64,000 nucleotides of DNA from Curtobacterium sp. MCBA15_012 (GCF_001864935.2 NZ_CP126267.1:2170001-2234000), one strand, 5' to 3'. Shown: positions 47,174 through 56,698, numbered from the stretch's first letter. Made by a program: numbers and translations. The notes: generated by a model not told the origin, from the letters alone.

Positions 47174-48043
47174 CTAGCCGACGAGGTTCTGCACGAACAC
47201 GTGCGGCGTGAAGCCCGTGAGGTCGTTGATGCCCTCGCCCTGCCCGATGAGCTTGATCGGGATGCCGGTCTTCTCCTGCACGCTGAGGACGAAACCGGCC
47301 TTCGCGGAGCCGTCGAGCTTCGTGATGACGAGCCCGGTGACACCGGCGCCCTCGATGAACGCCTGCGCCTGCGCGAGGCCGTTCTGCCCCGTCGTGGCGT
47401 CGAGGACGAGCAGGACCTCGGCGATCTCGGCCTGCTTCTCGACCACGCGCTTGATCTTGGTCAGCTCGTCCATCAGCCCGGCCTTGGTGTGCAGTCGGCC
47501 GGCGGTGTCGATCACGACGATCTCGGTGCCGTCGTGGATGGCCTTCTCGACGGTCTGGTACGCCACCGACGCCGGGTCCTGCCCGGGCTGGACGGGGCGG
47601 ACGACGTCGACGCCGGCGCGCTGGGCCCACGTCGCGACCTGCTCGACCGCGGCGGCGCGGAACGTGTCCGCGGCGCCGACGAGCACCGTGCGGTCGTACG
47701 TCTTGAGGAACTTGGCGAACTTGCCGATCGTCGTGGTCTTGCCGACACCGTTCACCCCGACCACGAGCACGACCGCGGGGCGGTTGCTCAGCTTGAGGGT
47801 GGTGTCGAGCTTCGAGAGGCGCTCCTCGAGCACCTCGCGGAGCATGCGCTGGAGGTCCGCCGGGTCGGTCGTGCCGTACCGGTCGACGCGGGCGTGCAGG
47901 TCCTCGATGACCTCGTCCGCGATGTCGGGGCCGAAGTCCGCACCGATGAGCGCGGTCTCGAGGTCGTCCCACGTGGTCTCGTCGATGGTCTTCCGCTGGA
48001 ACAGACCGCGGAGCCGGGAGGACAGGGACCAGGAACTCGCCAT
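47174..48043 (-). CDS. ftsY: signal recognition particle receptor FtsY
   Basis: GTPase that docks the SRP-ribosome complex at the membrane. 289 aa, short because the acidic A domain is missing; amphipathic start MASSWSLSSRLRGLF probably binds the membrane. NG domain with GVNGVGKTTTIGK (96-108), DTAGRLHTK, TKLDGSAKAG. TAAGCT ends 6 nt before the ATG, so leaderless. Confidence 0.96.
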   Translation of the reverse strand: MASSWSLSSRLRGLFQRKTIDETTWDDLETALIGADFGPDIADEVIEDLHARVDRYGTTDPADLQRMLREVLEERLSKLDTTLKLSNRPAVVLVVGVNGVGKTTTIGKFAKFLKTYDRTVLVGAADTFRAAAVEQVATWAQRAGVDVVRPVQPGQDPASVAYQTVEKAIHDGTEIVVIDTAGRLHTKAGLMDELTKIKRVVEKQAEIAEVLLVLDATTGQNGLAQAQAFIEGAGVTGLVITKLDGSAKAGFVLSVQEKTGIPIKLIGQGEGINDLTGFTPHVFVQNLVG

Positions 48044-48049
48044 GTTCCC

Positions 48050-48055
48050 AGCTTA
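48050..48055 (-). promoter_or_regulatory. -10-like box of ftsY (leaderless)
   Basis: TAAGCT on the minus strand, 6 nt before the ATG. Confidence 0.45.
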
Positions 48056-48083
48056 GGCCGCGGCGGACGTGCCGGTCGCCCGC

Positions 48084-48089
48084 TACGCT
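48084..48089 (+). promoter_or_regulatory. -10-like box of the riboswitch-TerC transcript
   Basis: TACGCT; expected RNA start at about 48096, exactly where the riboswitch-like motif begins. Confidence 0.45.
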
Positions 48090-48095
48090 CGTCGT

Positions 48096-48240
48096 GAGAA
48101 GGGGAGTATTCCTCTCGCGGTGTGCCCGTCAGTACGGTCTGGGACGATCCAGGCCCGGGGCACCGGTCTCCTGCACGGCCCGTCGGATCCCGGCGGCACG
48201 GTCAGGCGGCGGAAGAGACCTTCAGGCTTCGGCGTACCCA
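48096..48240 (+). promoter_or_regulatory. probable yybP-ykoY (Mn2+) riboswitch
   Basis: The leader opens with GAGAAGGGGAGTA, continues with CCGTCAGTACGGTC and later GGAAGAGACCTTCAGGC. From memory of the family, GGGGAGTA at the 5' side and GAAGAGACCTTC at the 3' side are the conserved bulges that hold Mn2+. TerC-family genes are a classical target (E. coli alx). A GC-rich region follows up to the TTG start. End point approximate. Confidence 0.75.
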
Positions 48241-48275
48241 CTCCTCGTGGTGCGCCCCTCCCTGAAGGAACTCTG

Positions 48276-49304
48276 TTGGACGTCCCCCTGTACGTATGGC
48301 TCATCACCCTCGCGGGCATCCTCGCGCTGCTGGTGTTCGACTTCTACTCGCACGTGCGCACGCCGCACGTCCCGCACATCAAGGAGTCCGCCTTCTGGTC
48401 GGCGTTCTACGTCGGCCTGGCGATCCTGTTCGGTGTCGGCATCCTCGTGTTCGGCGGCGGGCAGGCCGGCGGTGAGTACTTCGCCGGCTGGTTGACCGAG
48501 AAGGCCCTGTCGGTCGACAACCTGTTCGTCTTCCTCATCATCATGACGACCTTCGCGGTGCCGAAGGAGTTCCAGCAGAAGGTGCTGCTGGTCGGCGTCG
48601 CGATCGCCCTCGTCGCCCGCGGTGTCTTCATCGCCCTCGGCGTCACGATCATCGAGAACTTCTCGTGGGTGTTCTACCTGTTCGGCGCCCTGCTGTTCTG
48701 GCTCGCCTGGTCGCAGGCCCGCAGCAGCGGCGAGCACGACGCGTCCGAGGGCGACTCCCGCCTGATCCGGGTCCTCCGTCGCATCATCCCCACGTCGAAG
48801 GACTACGACGGCGACCGCCTCACCACCCGCGTCGACGGCAAGCGCCTGTTCACCCCGATGCTGCTCGTCATGGTCGCCATCGGCCTGACCGACGTGCTGT
48901 TCGCCCTCGACTCGATCCCCGCGATCTTCGGTCTCACGCAGGACGCGTTCATCGTGTTCACCGCGAACGCGTTCTCGCTCCTCGGTCTCCGCCAGCTGTA
49001 CTTCCTCATCGCGGGACTGCTCGAGCGGCTCATCTACCTCGGTCAGGGGCTGGCGGTCATCCTCGCCTTCATCGGCGTGAAGCTCGTCTTCCACGCCATG
49101 CACGTCAACGAGCTGCCCTTCATCAACGGCGGCGAGCACATCGAGTGGGCCCCGGAGATCCCGATCTGGTTCTCGCTGAGCTTCATCGCGCTGACGATCA
49201 CCGTCGCGACGATCGCGTCGCTCGTGGTCTCGAAGAAGCGCCAGGAGCGCGGGCTGACCCCGACGGGCGAGCCGAAGACGGCCATCGAGGCGGACGCGAA
49301 GTAG
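48276..49304 (+). CDS. TerC-family membrane protein, probable Mn2+ exporter
   Basis: 342 aa, about 8-9 membrane segments. Conserved acidic sites EKALSVDNLFVF and GLTDVLFALDSIPAIFG. Alx/TerC relatives export Mn2+ or act in metal resistance. No ATG lies near the expected start; TTG 48276 (M)DVPLYVWLITLAG is preceded by GAAGGAA. The leader looks like a manganese riboswitch, in line with export of Mn2+ when in excess. Confidence 0.9.
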   Translation: MDVPLYVWLITLAGILALLVFDFYSHVRTPHVPHIKESAFWSAFYVGLAILFGVGILVFGGGQAGGEYFAGWLTEKALSVDNLFVFLIIMTTFAVPKEFQQKVLLVGVAIALVARGVFIALGVTIIENFSWVFYLFGALLFWLAWSQARSSGEHDASEGDSRLIRVLRRIIPTSKDYDGDRLTTRVDGKRLFTPMLLVMVAIGLTDVLFALDSIPAIFGLTQDAFIVFTANAFSLLGLRQLYFLIAGLLERLIYLGQGLAVILAFIGVKLVFHAMHVNELPFINGGEHIEWAPEIPIWFSLSFIALTITVATIASLVVSKKRQERGLTPTGEPKTAIEADAK

Positions 49305-49319
49305 TCGCCACCGCCTGAG

Positions 49320-49361
49320 GGACGGGAGGCGCGGTGCCAGCTGGCACCGCGCCTCCCGTCC
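49320..49361. terminator. perfect 42-bp palindrome after the TerC gene
   Basis: 21-nt arms, no loop; CGGGAGGCGCGGTGCC core. 16 nt past the stop, between convergent genes. Confidence 0.78.
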
Positions 49362-49441
49362 GTCTGCGGCACGTCCTGTCTGCCGCGCGCTCCGTCTGCG
49401 GTGCCCCCTGTCTGCGGCGCCCTCTGTCTGCGGCGCCCTCG
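49362..49441. repeat. five tandem 16-bp units in the TerC-smc gap
   Basis: GTCTGCGGCGCCCTCT-like units start at 49362, 49378, 49394, 49410 and 49426. With the next two entries this fills the 380-bp gene-free stretch 49305-49684; no coding frame there looks real. Confidence 0.8.
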
Positions 49442-49533
49442 CGAAAGCGACAGATCGCTCCGGACTGTTCGCGCCCATGTGTCGCTTTCGCGCACCAGCC
49501 GCCGGACGGGACCCGCGAACTGTCGCTTTCGCG
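49440..49533. repeat. three copies of a 13-bp motif CGCGAAAGCGACA
   Basis: One copy forward (49440-49452), two inverted (49480-49492, 49521-49533). Copies of opposite orientation could pair; each also contains CGCGAAAGCG, a GAAA-tetraloop-like mini-hairpin. Confidence 0.75.
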
Positions 49534-49576
49534 GAGCACACCCGGGCGGGCGGGAGGCGCGATCCGCCGCTGACGT

Positions 49577-49683
49577 GGCCTGCGACCAGGACCAGGGCCA
49601 GGACCAGGACCGCGACCGCGACGGAGGCCGGGCCCGCGACGGGGACCGGGACCGCGACGGGGCCGGGGCCGGGGCCGGCGGGC
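49577..49683. repeat. hexamer-rich low-complexity tract at the smc 3' end
   Basis: Runs of GACCAG, GACCGC and GGGGCC-like hexamers up to the smc stop. No coding function seen. Confidence 0.7.
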
Positions 49684-49684
49684 G

Positions 49685-52600
49685 CTACGCGACCGCGTCG
49701 GCGGGCTCCGACCCGCGGCGCTGCTGCACGCGCTGGCCGACGACCGCCGACACACCGTCCTGCCGCATCGATACGCCGTACAGCGCGTCGGCGATCTCCA
49801 TCGTGCGCTTCTGGTGCGTGATGACGATGAGCTGCGAGGACTCGCGGAGCCGCTCGAACACGGTCAGCAGCCGCCCGAGGTTCGCGTCGTCGAGCGCCGC
49901 CTCGACCTCGTCCATGATGTAGAACGGCGACGGGCGCGCGGTGAAGATCGCCACGAGGAGCGCCACGGCCGCGAGGGACCGCTCCCCACCGGACAGCAGC
50001 GTCAGCCGGTCGATCTTCTTGCCGGCGGGCTTCACCTGCACGTCGATCCCGGTGGCGAGCAGGTCGTCGGGGTCGGTCAGCGAGATCGACCCGGAGCCGC
50101 CCGGGAACAGGATCGGGAAGACGACGTCGAAGGCATCGCGGGTGTCGTTGAACGCGGACTCGAAGATCGTCTGCATCTTCGTGTCGAGCTCCTCGATGAT
50201 CGTCAGGAGGTCCGCGCGGGTCTTCTGCAGGTCGTCGAGCTGCTCGGCGAGGAACGCGTGCCGCTGCTCGAGCGCCTGGAACTCCTCGAGCGCGAGGGGG
50301 TTCACCTTGCCGAGCCGACCGAGGTCCCGCTCGGCCGCGGCGAGGCGCTGCTCCTGCTCGGCGCGCACGTACGGGACGGTCTCGACCTCGCCGGGGTCGA
50401 TGCCCTCGATGGCGTCGTACTCGGGCAGCGCGGGGCCGCCCGGCAGCGTCGACTCGGCCGGGACGAGCGCGGGGACGTCGTCGTCGGACGCGGCGGTGTC
50501 CTCGGACACAGCGGCGGTGTCGGCGGACGCAGCGGCGCCGGCGGACGCAGCGGCGTCGGCGTCCCGCTCGCCGCCCTCGGCCGCCGCCCGTGCCCGCTCG
50601 GCGTCCCGGTGCCGCCGCGCGAGCACCCGCGGGTCGACCAGGACGTCGACCGGGACCGGCACGTGCGGCCCGTACTCCGCCACGAGCACGGCCTCCCCCA
50701 GCCCGAGCTCGCTCTGGGCACGGTCGAGCACCCCGGACACGTGCAGCTTCTTCTCGTAGATCTCCATCTCGAGGGAGTGCACGCCGTCGGTGATCGTCTG
50801 CAGCCGGTCACGGAGCCCGCGTTCCTCGGCACGGATCGCCTGGAGCTCGGTGTTGCGCTTCGTCCGCTCGGACTCCTCGGTCGCCAGGCGCACCCGAGCC
50901 TCGGCCAGCGAGCGGTCGACGGCGCCGAGCACCACGGGCAGGTCGGCGAGCACGTCCTCGGCGACGGCGATCTGTCCGCGCCGCACGACGGCGAGCCGGG
51001 CGGCCTCCTCGGCAGCGGCGCGCTCGGCCTCGAGCTGCCGTTGCAGCCCCGCCGCCCGGTTCCGCTCCGACCGCGCCCGCTCGCGGATCGTCTCCACCTG
51101 GATGCGGTGCTCGATCTGGGCGGCACGCGCGGCCTCGAGGGCGTCCAGCAGCGCGGGCCGACCCGAGGCGTCGACCGTCGGTCGCTCCTGCGCGTCGAAG
51201 GCGGCCAGCGCCTGCTCGGCGTCGGCGAGGGCCTGCTCGGCCGCCTCGACGCCGCCGTCGGTCTCGCCGAGCGCGGCGCGCAGCCGCTCGACCTCGGCCG
51301 CCGCGTTCTCGGCCCGCGCTCGCGTCGACGCACTCGACCGGTCGTACTCGGCCTTGGCCGCGGTGTGCGCGCGGAGCGCCCGGTCCGCCTCGTCCGTCCG
51401 GCGGCGTGCGTCCTCGACGGCGCTGCGCGCGGCCTGGAGGCCCGTGGCCGCGTCCTCGGCGTCGCTCGCGACGGCGTCGCGGCGGCTCCGGGCGTCGTCG
51501 CGTTCCGCGACGAGTTCGATGCGGGACACGGCGCGTTCCCCGCCGCCGGTGACGCGGACGCGGCCCACGAGGTCGCCGGAGGGCGTCACGACCGTCGCTT
51601 GCGGGGCGGCGGTGAGCACGGCCTCCAGGTCGACCCCGTCGTCCAGTGCGACGAGCGTCGTGCGCAGGAGCGCGGTGATCGCCGCCGGTCCCCGCACCAG
51701 GTCGAGGGCCGGGCGGACGCCCGGCGGCAGGTCGGCGGGCAGACCCGGTGCGTCGCCGCTGCCGTCGGCGACGTCGGCGACGACGACGTCGACGCGGCCG
51801 AGGTCGGCGGCGCGGGCGTGCTCGACGGTCGCGAGCGCGGTGCCGCGGTCCGCCGCGAGGACGGCGTCGGCGAGCCCGTCGAGCGCGGCGGCGACCGCGG
51901 CCTCGTGTCCGGGCTCGACGGTGAGGGCGTCCGCGAGGCGCCCGAGGACCCCCTCGCGCGCGGCGTCGATGACGGCCTGCGAGCCGTCGCGGACGTCGAT
52001 CGACATGCCGAGGGCGGCGACCCGTGCGTCGAGGGCGTCGCGCTCGCGCTCCAGGGCGTGCAGCCGGTCACGCCGGGCGTCACGGTCGGCCTGCGCCGTC
52101 TCGAGCGCCTGCCGCGCGGCGTCGAGCGTCGCGGCGAGGGCGTCGGCGTCCACGCCCTCGGCCGGGTCGACGCCGACGTCGGTCAGCGCTGCGGCGGCGC
52201 GCTCGGCACGCTCCTCGGCCTCGGCGAGGGCACGGGCGCGGCGGTCGCGGTCGGCGACGACGGACCCGCGGCGCGACCGGGCGACCTCGACGGCGCCGCG
52301 GAGGCGCTGCGCTTCGAGGTCGTGCGCGGAGACCCGGGCGGCCTGCGCCGCGATCTGCTCGTCGAGGGCGTCGAGCCGGTCACGGGCATCCTGCACCGCG
52401 GCGGCCGTCGCACCGGCCCCCGCGGCGGTCTCGGCGGCACGCGCCTCCAACCGCTCGGCCTCGGCGCGGACGCCCTGCACGCGCTCCGGCGTGATCGTCG
52501 GGCCCTGCTGCGGGGCGTCGGCCTGCTGCGCGAGGAACATCAGCCGCTGGTTCGCCAGGCTCGACAGCCCGCGGAGGCGCTCCTGCACGCTCTCGAGCCG

Positions 52601-53467
52601 GTGCACCACGGTCCGGGCGCGGTCGACGTCGTCGCCGACCAGGCTCTGCTCGACCTGCTGCTGCCGCGCACGCGTCTGCTCGAGCCGTTCCTGCAGGACG
52701 ATGCGCTCGGACTTGCGCCCGGTCTCGACCTCCTGGTGCTCGTGCAGCTCGCGGCGGAGCCGGACGACGTCGTCGGCGAGCAGGCGGGCCTTGGCGTCCC
52801 GGAAGACGGCCGCGACCGACTGGGCCCGCCGAGCCACCTCGGCCTGCCGTCCGAGCGGCTTGAGCTGCCGTCGGATCTCGCCCGCGAGGTCCGACAGGCG
52901 GGTGAGGTTCGTCTGCATCGCGTCGAGCTTGCGGAGGGTCTTCTCCTTGCGACGCCGGTGCTTGAGGATCCCGGCCGCCTCCTCGATGAAGCCGCGGCGG
53001 TCCTCGGGGGTGGCGTGCAGCACCTTGTCGAGCTGCCCCTGCCCGACGATGACGTGCATCTCGCGGCCGAGGCCGGTGTCGCTCAGGAGCTCCTGGACGT
53101 CGAGCAGGCGGCAGTTCTCGCCGTTGATCGCGTACTCGCTGCCGCCGTTCCGGAACAGCGTGCGGGCGATGGTCACCTCGGAGTACTCGATCGGCAGCAG
53201 GCCGTCGCTGTTGTCGATCGTCAGGAGCACCTGGGCGCGGCCGAGCGGACCGCGGGTCGAGGTCCCGGCGAAGATGACGTCCTCCATCTTGCCGCCGCGG
53301 AGGGTCTTCGCCCCCTGCTCCCCCATCACCCAGGCGAGGGCGTCGACCACGTTGGACTTGCCCGAGCCGTTCGGGCCGACGATGCACGTGACGCCGGGCT
53401 CGAACGCGAACGTCGTCGGCTGCGCGAAGGACTTGAACCCCTTGATGGTCAGGCTCTTCAAGTACAT
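49685..53467 (-). CDS. smc: chromosome segregation protein SMC
   Basis: ATPase of the condensin-like complex. 1260 aa. Walker A GPNGSGKSN (32-40), long coiled coil, hinge around residues 510-660, second coiled coil, then LLSGGERSLAAVALL signature and Walker B FYIMDEVEAALDD. An Ala/Asp/Ser-rich insert at about residues 960-1010 (GGERDADAAASAGAAAS, AVSEDTAASDDDV) from repeated GCGGACGCAG DNA sits near the head and looks disordered. ScpA/ScpB genes are not in the window. Confidence 0.96.
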   Translation of the reverse strand: MYLKSLTIKGFKSFAQPTTFAFEPGVTCIVGPNGSGKSNVVDALAWVMGEQGAKTLRGGKMEDVIFAGTSTRGPLGRAQVLLTIDNSDGLLPIEYSEVTIARTLFRNGGSEYAINGENCRLLDVQELLSDTGLGREMHVIVGQGQLDKVLHATPEDRRGFIEEAAGILKHRRRKEKTLRKLDAMQTNLTRLSDLAGEIRRQLKPLGRQAEVARRAQSVAAVFRDAKARLLADDVVRLRRELHEHQEVETGRKSERIVLQERLEQTRARQQQVEQSLVGDDVDRARTVVHRLESVQERLRGLSSLANQRLMFLAQQADAPQQGPTITPERVQGVRAEAERLEARAAETAAGAGATAAAVQDARDRLDALDEQIAAQAARVSAHDLEAQRLRGAVEVARSRRGSVVADRDRRARALAEAEERAERAAAALTDVGVDPAEGVDADALAATLDAARQALETAQADRDARRDRLHALERERDALDARVAALGMSIDVRDGSQAVIDAAREGVLGRLADALTVEPGHEAAVAAALDGLADAVLAADRGTALATVEHARAADLGRVDVVVADVADGSGDAPGLPADLPPGVRPALDLVRGPAAITALLRTTLVALDDGVDLEAVLTAAPQATVVTPSGDLVGRVRVTGGGERAVSRIELVAERDDARSRRDAVASDAEDAATGLQAARSAVEDARRRTDEADRALRAHTAAKAEYDRSSASTRARAENAAAEVERLRAALGETDGGVEAAEQALADAEQALAAFDAQERPTVDASGRPALLDALEAARAAQIEHRIQVETIRERARSERNRAAGLQRQLEAERAAAEEAARLAVVRRGQIAVAEDVLADLPVVLGAVDRSLAEARVRLATEESERTKRNTELQAIRAEERGLRDRLQTITDGVHSLEMEIYEKKLHVSGVLDRAQSELGLGEAVLVAEYGPHVPVPVDVLVDPRVLARRHRDAERARAAAEGGERDADAAASAGAAASADTAAVSEDTAASDDDVPALVPAESTLPGGPALPEYDAIEGIDPGEVETVPYVRAEQEQRLAAAERDLGRLGKVNPLALEEFQALEQRHAFLAEQLDDLQKTRADLLTIIEELDTKMQTIFESAFNDTRDAFDVVFPILFPGGSGSISLTDPDDLLATGIDVQVKPAGKKIDRLTLLSGGERSLAAVALLVAIFTARPSPFYIMDEVEAALDDANLGRLLTVFERLRESSQLIVITHQKRTMEIADALYGVSMRQDGVSAVVGQRVQQRRGSEPADAVA

Positions 53468-53575
53468 GCGGGTCTCCGGGCGGTCTGCTGCGCTGCTGCT
53501 GCTGACGTTGTTGCTCTGGTGGTGGTGCCTGCGGTGCCGCTGTGGCTGGCGCCTGCGGTGCCGCTCGGCGTCAGG

Positions 53576-54547
53576 CTAGCGCGTGCGCTGGCGCGGAGCG
53601 GGCTGGCACACGGGGCAGCGGTGGCTCGACCGGTTCATGAACGCCTCGCGCACGATCGTCGTCCCGCAGCGCGGACACGGCTCGCCCTGCTGCCCGTACA
53701 CGGCCAGGCGCTGGGAGAAGTACCCGGACTGGCCGTTCACGTTGACGTACTGCGCGTCGAAGCTCGTCCCGCCGTCCTCGAGGGCGCGGCGGAGCACGCT
53801 GCGGACCTCGGCGAGCAACCCGTGCAGGTCGGCGCGGGGCAGGCGTTCGGCGGGGCGGTCGAAGTGCAGTCGCGCGGCCCACAGGGACTCGTCGGCGTAG
53901 ATGTTGCCGATGCCGCTCACGACGCCCTGGTCGAGGAGCACGCGCTTGATCCCGCTCGAACGCCTGCGCGCCGCCGCGACGAACCGGTCGTCGTCGAACG
54001 CGGGGTCGAGCGGGTCGCGGGCGATGTGCGAGACCTGCGTCGGGATGGTCCGACGCCACGGCGCGTCCGGCTCCCGGGCGTCGACCGCGCCCGCGGACCC
54101 GGCGGGTGCGCCGTCCACCGTGGGCACCATCGCGTCGATCGCCATCGACCCGAACGTGCGCTGGTCGACGAACTCGAGCTCGACGGGGTCCTCGACGCGG
54201 CCGTCGGGGCGGACGGTCGCCGGTTGCACGTCGATCGTGATGCGGCGGTGCCTCGACGGCGGCCGGTCGCGGCCGAGCAGGATCTGGCCGCTCATGCCGA
54301 GGTGCGCGACGAGCGCCTCCGGCCGGGCGTCGTCGTGCGCGGACGTCAGCGGGAACCACATGAACTTCCCGCGGCGTACGGCTGCGGCGATCGTGCGGCC
54401 GGTCAGGCGCTCGGCGAAGTCCTCCGCCGGACCGTCGTGGCGCGTGAGTGCCCGGTCGTCGGCGACGTCGACGTGCAGCACCCGGGCGCCGCTGACGGCG
54501 GGTTCGAGACCGGCGCGGACGACCTCGACCTCGGGGAGTTCGGGCAC
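53576..54547 (-). CDS. mutM: formamidopyrimidine-DNA glycosylase (MutM/Fpg)
   Basis: Excises 8-oxoguanine. 323 aa. Catalytic N-terminus PELPEVEVV (Pro2, Glu3 after Met removal), Lys in RRGKFMWF, helix-two-turn-helix GIGNIYADESLW, and zinc finger CPRC...CPVC at the end. Slightly long due to an acidic loop at ~130-165. GTG start 4 nt after the rnc stop; co-transcribed with rnc. Confidence 0.95.
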   Translation of the reverse strand: MPELPEVEVVRAGLEPAVSGARVLHVDVADDRALTRHDGPAEDFAERLTGRTIAAAVRRGKFMWFPLTSAHDDARPEALVAHLGMSGQILLGRDRPPSRHRRITIDVQPATVRPDGRVEDPVELEFVDQRTFGSMAIDAMVPTVDGAPAGSAGAVDAREPDAPWRRTIPTQVSHIARDPLDPAFDDDRFVAAARRRSSGIKRVLLDQGVVSGIGNIYADESLWAARLHFDRPAERLPRADLHGLLAEVRSVLRRALEDGGTSFDAQYVNVNGQSGYFSQRLAVYGQQGEPCPRCGTTIVREAFMNRSSHRCPVCQPAPRQRTR

Positions 54548-54551
54548 GCGG

Positions 54552-55277
54552 TCAGGCCGCCCGGCCGGACAGCCGCGTCCACGCCTGGAGCGCGGCAGCC
54601 ATCTCGGCGGTCTTCTTGCTCGACCCGGAGCCGGTCGACACCGACTCGCCCTGCAGCACGACGGTCGCGTGGAAGGTCTTGTCGTGGTCGGGACCTTCCT
54701 CGGTCACCCGGTAGGACGGGTTGCCGAGGGAGAGGGTCGCGGCGAGCTCCTGCAGGCTCGTCTTGGGGTCCATCGCGGCGCCGAACCGGTCGGGGTCGAC
54801 CATGAGCGGCTCGACCAGGCGGAGCACGAGCGCGGTGGCGGCGTCGGGGCCCGCGGACAGGTACGTGGCACCGATGACGGCCTCGACGGTGTCGGCGAGG
54901 ATCGACGCCTTGTCACGGCCGCCGGTCTGTTCCTCGCCCTTGCCCAGGCGCAGGTACGCGCCGAGGCCGATCATGCGGCCGATCTCGGCGAGGGCGACCG
55001 TCGAGACGAGGCTGGCACGCCGCTTGGCGAGTTCGCCCTCGTCGAGGTCGGGGAAGGACCGGAAGAGCTTCACGGTCACGGCCTGGCCGAGGATGGAGTC
55101 CCCGAGGAACTCGAGGCGCTCGTTGTGCCGGATCCCGCCGTGCTCGTACGCGTACGAGCGGTGGGTCAGGGCGAGCTGCAGGAGCTCGAGGTCGATGTCG
55201 GCCTCGAGGAGCCCCTGCAGACGGACGACGTCCGGCCCCACGGGGCGGGACCCCGTGGTGCCGGACGTCGCGGTCAT
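54552..55277 (-). CDS. rnc: ribonuclease III
   Basis: Cleaves double-stranded RNA, including rRNA precursors. 241 aa: signature [18 protein letters not shown], second acidic site [12 protein letters not shown], and a C-terminal double-stranded RNA-binding domain ([11 protein letters not shown]...[12 protein letters not shown]). 13 nt downstream of the rpmF stop; rpmF-rnc-mutM-smc order is conserved in actinobacteria. Confidence 0.96.
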   Translation of the reverse strand: MTATSGTTGSRPVGPDVVRLQGLLEADIDLELLQLALTHRSYAYEHGGIRHNERLEFLGDSILGQAVTVKLFRSFPDLDEGELAKRRASLVSTVALAEIGRMIGLGAYLRLGKGEEQTGGRDKASILADTVEAVIGATYLSAGPDAATALVLRLVEPLMVDPDRFGAAMDPKTSLQELAATLSLGNPSYRVTEEGPDHDKTFHATVVLQGESVSTGSGSSKKTAEMAAALQAWTRLSGRAA

Positions 55278-55290
55278 GCGTGGAGTCCGA

Positions 55291-55494
55291 TCAGACGTCG
55301 GCGACCTTGCGGCCCTTGTACTCCATGTACAGGGGCGTGCCGGCCGAGTCCTCGACGACCTTCGCGCGGTGCGGGAGGCTGTAGGTGACCTGACCGTTCT
55401 CGATCGTCTTCACGAGCTGGACCGGCGCGGCCTTCCACTGCGAACGACGGGCGTGCGTGTTGGCACGGGACTGCTTGCGCTTGGGAACGGCCAT
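55291..55494 (-). CDS. rpmF: 50S ribosomal protein L32
   Basis: 67 aa, [20 protein letters not shown] start. The zinc-binding cysteines of some L32 forms are absent (C-minus type). AAAGAGAA ribosome site. Confidence 0.95.
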   Translation of the reverse strand: MAVPKRKQSRANTHARRSQWKAAPVQLVKTIENGQVTYSLPHRAKVVEDSAGTPLYMEYKGRKVADV

Positions 55495-55538
55495 GGTGGT
55501 TCTCTTTCGGTAGGTCGGTGGTCGGTGTGCGAGGAGCG

Positions 55539-56123
55539 TCAGGCCGTGCGGCCGTCGTCCTCGGGGCTCTGGTTCGGTGTGCTGCCAGCCGGGCTGTCAG
55601 CGCTGTCGTCGCTCTGGAAGCCGCCCAGGGCGGCCCAACGCGGGTCCAGGACCTCGCGAGGCGTGTGGTCCTCGAGGTCGGCCAGGCGCTCACCCGTCTC
55701 CGGGTCGAGTCCTGGGCAGTCCGGTCGGCAGACCGGCTGGAACGGCAGCGACAGCACCACCGCATCTCGAACGACTGGTTCGCAGTCCACGTGGTCATCG
55801 CGAACGAAGAAGTCGAAATCCTCCGAGACATCGTACGCGAACAGCTCGGCGAAATCGACCTCGACGGGCTCGCTGATGTCGATGAGGCAGCGGGAGCACT
55901 CCCCGGTCGCCTCACCCGAGGCGTGCCCGGAGACGAGGACGCCCTCGTGCAGGCCCTCGAGCCGGACGTCCAGGTGGAGCTCGGCGCCCTCGCGGACGGC
56001 GATCACGCCGGCACCCATCGCGTCCGGCACCTCGACGTCGAGCGAGTGCTCGCGCATCTCGCCCGGGCGGTGCGCGAGGTCACGCACGCGCAGGGCGTAG
56101 GGGCTGTTCACGGGGGAAGACAC
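55539..56123 (-). CDS. YceD/DUF177 protein
   Basis: 194 aa. Family linked to 23S rRNA or L32 biogenesis. ECSRCLIDI and [20 protein letters not shown] hold two cysteine pairs, probably a metal site. Classic neighbour of rpmF. GTG 56123 lies 8 nt after TAGGAT with no ribosome site (leaderless); this supports it over the GTG four codons on. Confidence 0.92.
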   Translation of the reverse strand: MSSPVNSPYALRVRDLAHRPGEMREHSLDVEVPDAMGAGVIAVREGAELHLDVRLEGLHEGVLVSGHASGEATGECSRCLIDISEPVEVDFAELFAYDVSEDFDFFVRDDHVDCEPVVRDAVVLSLPFQPVCRPDCPGLDPETGERLADLEDHTPREVLDPRWAALGGFQSDDSADSPAGSTPNQSPEDDGRTA

Positions 56124-56131
56124 GATCGACG

Positions 56132-56137
56132 ATCCTA
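56132..56137 (-). promoter_or_regulatory. -10-like box of DUF177-rpmF-rnc (leaderless)
   Basis: TAGGAT on the minus strand, 8 nt before the GTG at 56123. Confidence 0.5.
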
Positions 56138-56177
56138 GCCTGATCCGGGCGGGGAGTCGAGGCAGCAGCGGGGCGTG

Positions 56178-56672
56178 TCAGCTGCCGGTCCGTGCGGCGA
56201 GCGCCTCGGCGACCGCGGTCGGCACGTACGGCGTGACGTCCCCGCCGAGCGAGGAGACCTGGCGGATGAGGGAGCTCGACACGTGCGCCCGCGACGCCTC
56301 GGGCAGCAGGAACACCGTCTCGACGTCGGCCAGGTGCCGGTTCATGATCGCCATCGGCGTCTCGTACGCCACGTCGTCGCCCGACCGCACGCCCTTCACC
56401 AGCACGCCGGCCCCCACCTGTCGGCAGTAGTCGACGAGCAGGCCCGCGGTCCACTCCCCCACGCGGACCGAGTCGGGGATGCCCGTCTCGGCGAAGGAGT
56501 CGCGGATGAGCCGCACGCGGTCGGCCGCGTCGAACATCGCCGGCTGCTTGTCGGGGTTGTGGACCACGAGCACGTGCACCTCGTCGAAGAGTCGGGCGGC
56601 CCGACCGATGACGTCGAGGTGCCCGAGGGTCACGGGGTCGAAGGAACCGGGGACGACCGCGATCTGCGCCAT
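56178..56672 (-). CDS. coaD: phosphopantetheine adenylyltransferase
   Basis: Penultimate step of coenzyme A synthesis. 164 aa. [14 protein letters not shown] (T/HxGH nucleotidyltransferase motif), [26 protein letters not shown] 56672 is 7 nt after TAGCGT (leaderless) and removes three upstream codons. Confidence 0.96.
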   Translation of the reverse strand: MAQIAVVPGSFDPVTLGHLDVIGRAARLFDEVHVLVVHNPDKQPAMFDAADRVRLIRDSFAETGIPDSVRVGEWTAGLLVDYCRQVGAGVLVKGVRSGDDVAYETPMAIMNRHLADVETVFLLPEASRAHVSSSLIRQVSSLGGDVTPYVPTAVAEALAARTGS

Positions 56673-56679
56673 GACCGCC

Positions 56680-56685
56680 ACGCTA
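56680..56685 (-). promoter_or_regulatory. -10-like box of coaD (leaderless)
   Basis: TAGCGT on the minus strand, 7 nt before ATG 56672. Confidence 0.45.
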
Positions 56686-56698
56686 CCGGCCGACGGGC

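Noticed and set aside
49814..54805. Plus-strand open frame of ~1660 codons opposite smc and mutM
   Set aside because: Same effect: mirror of the smc coiled coil; no recognisable domain, no ribosome site.
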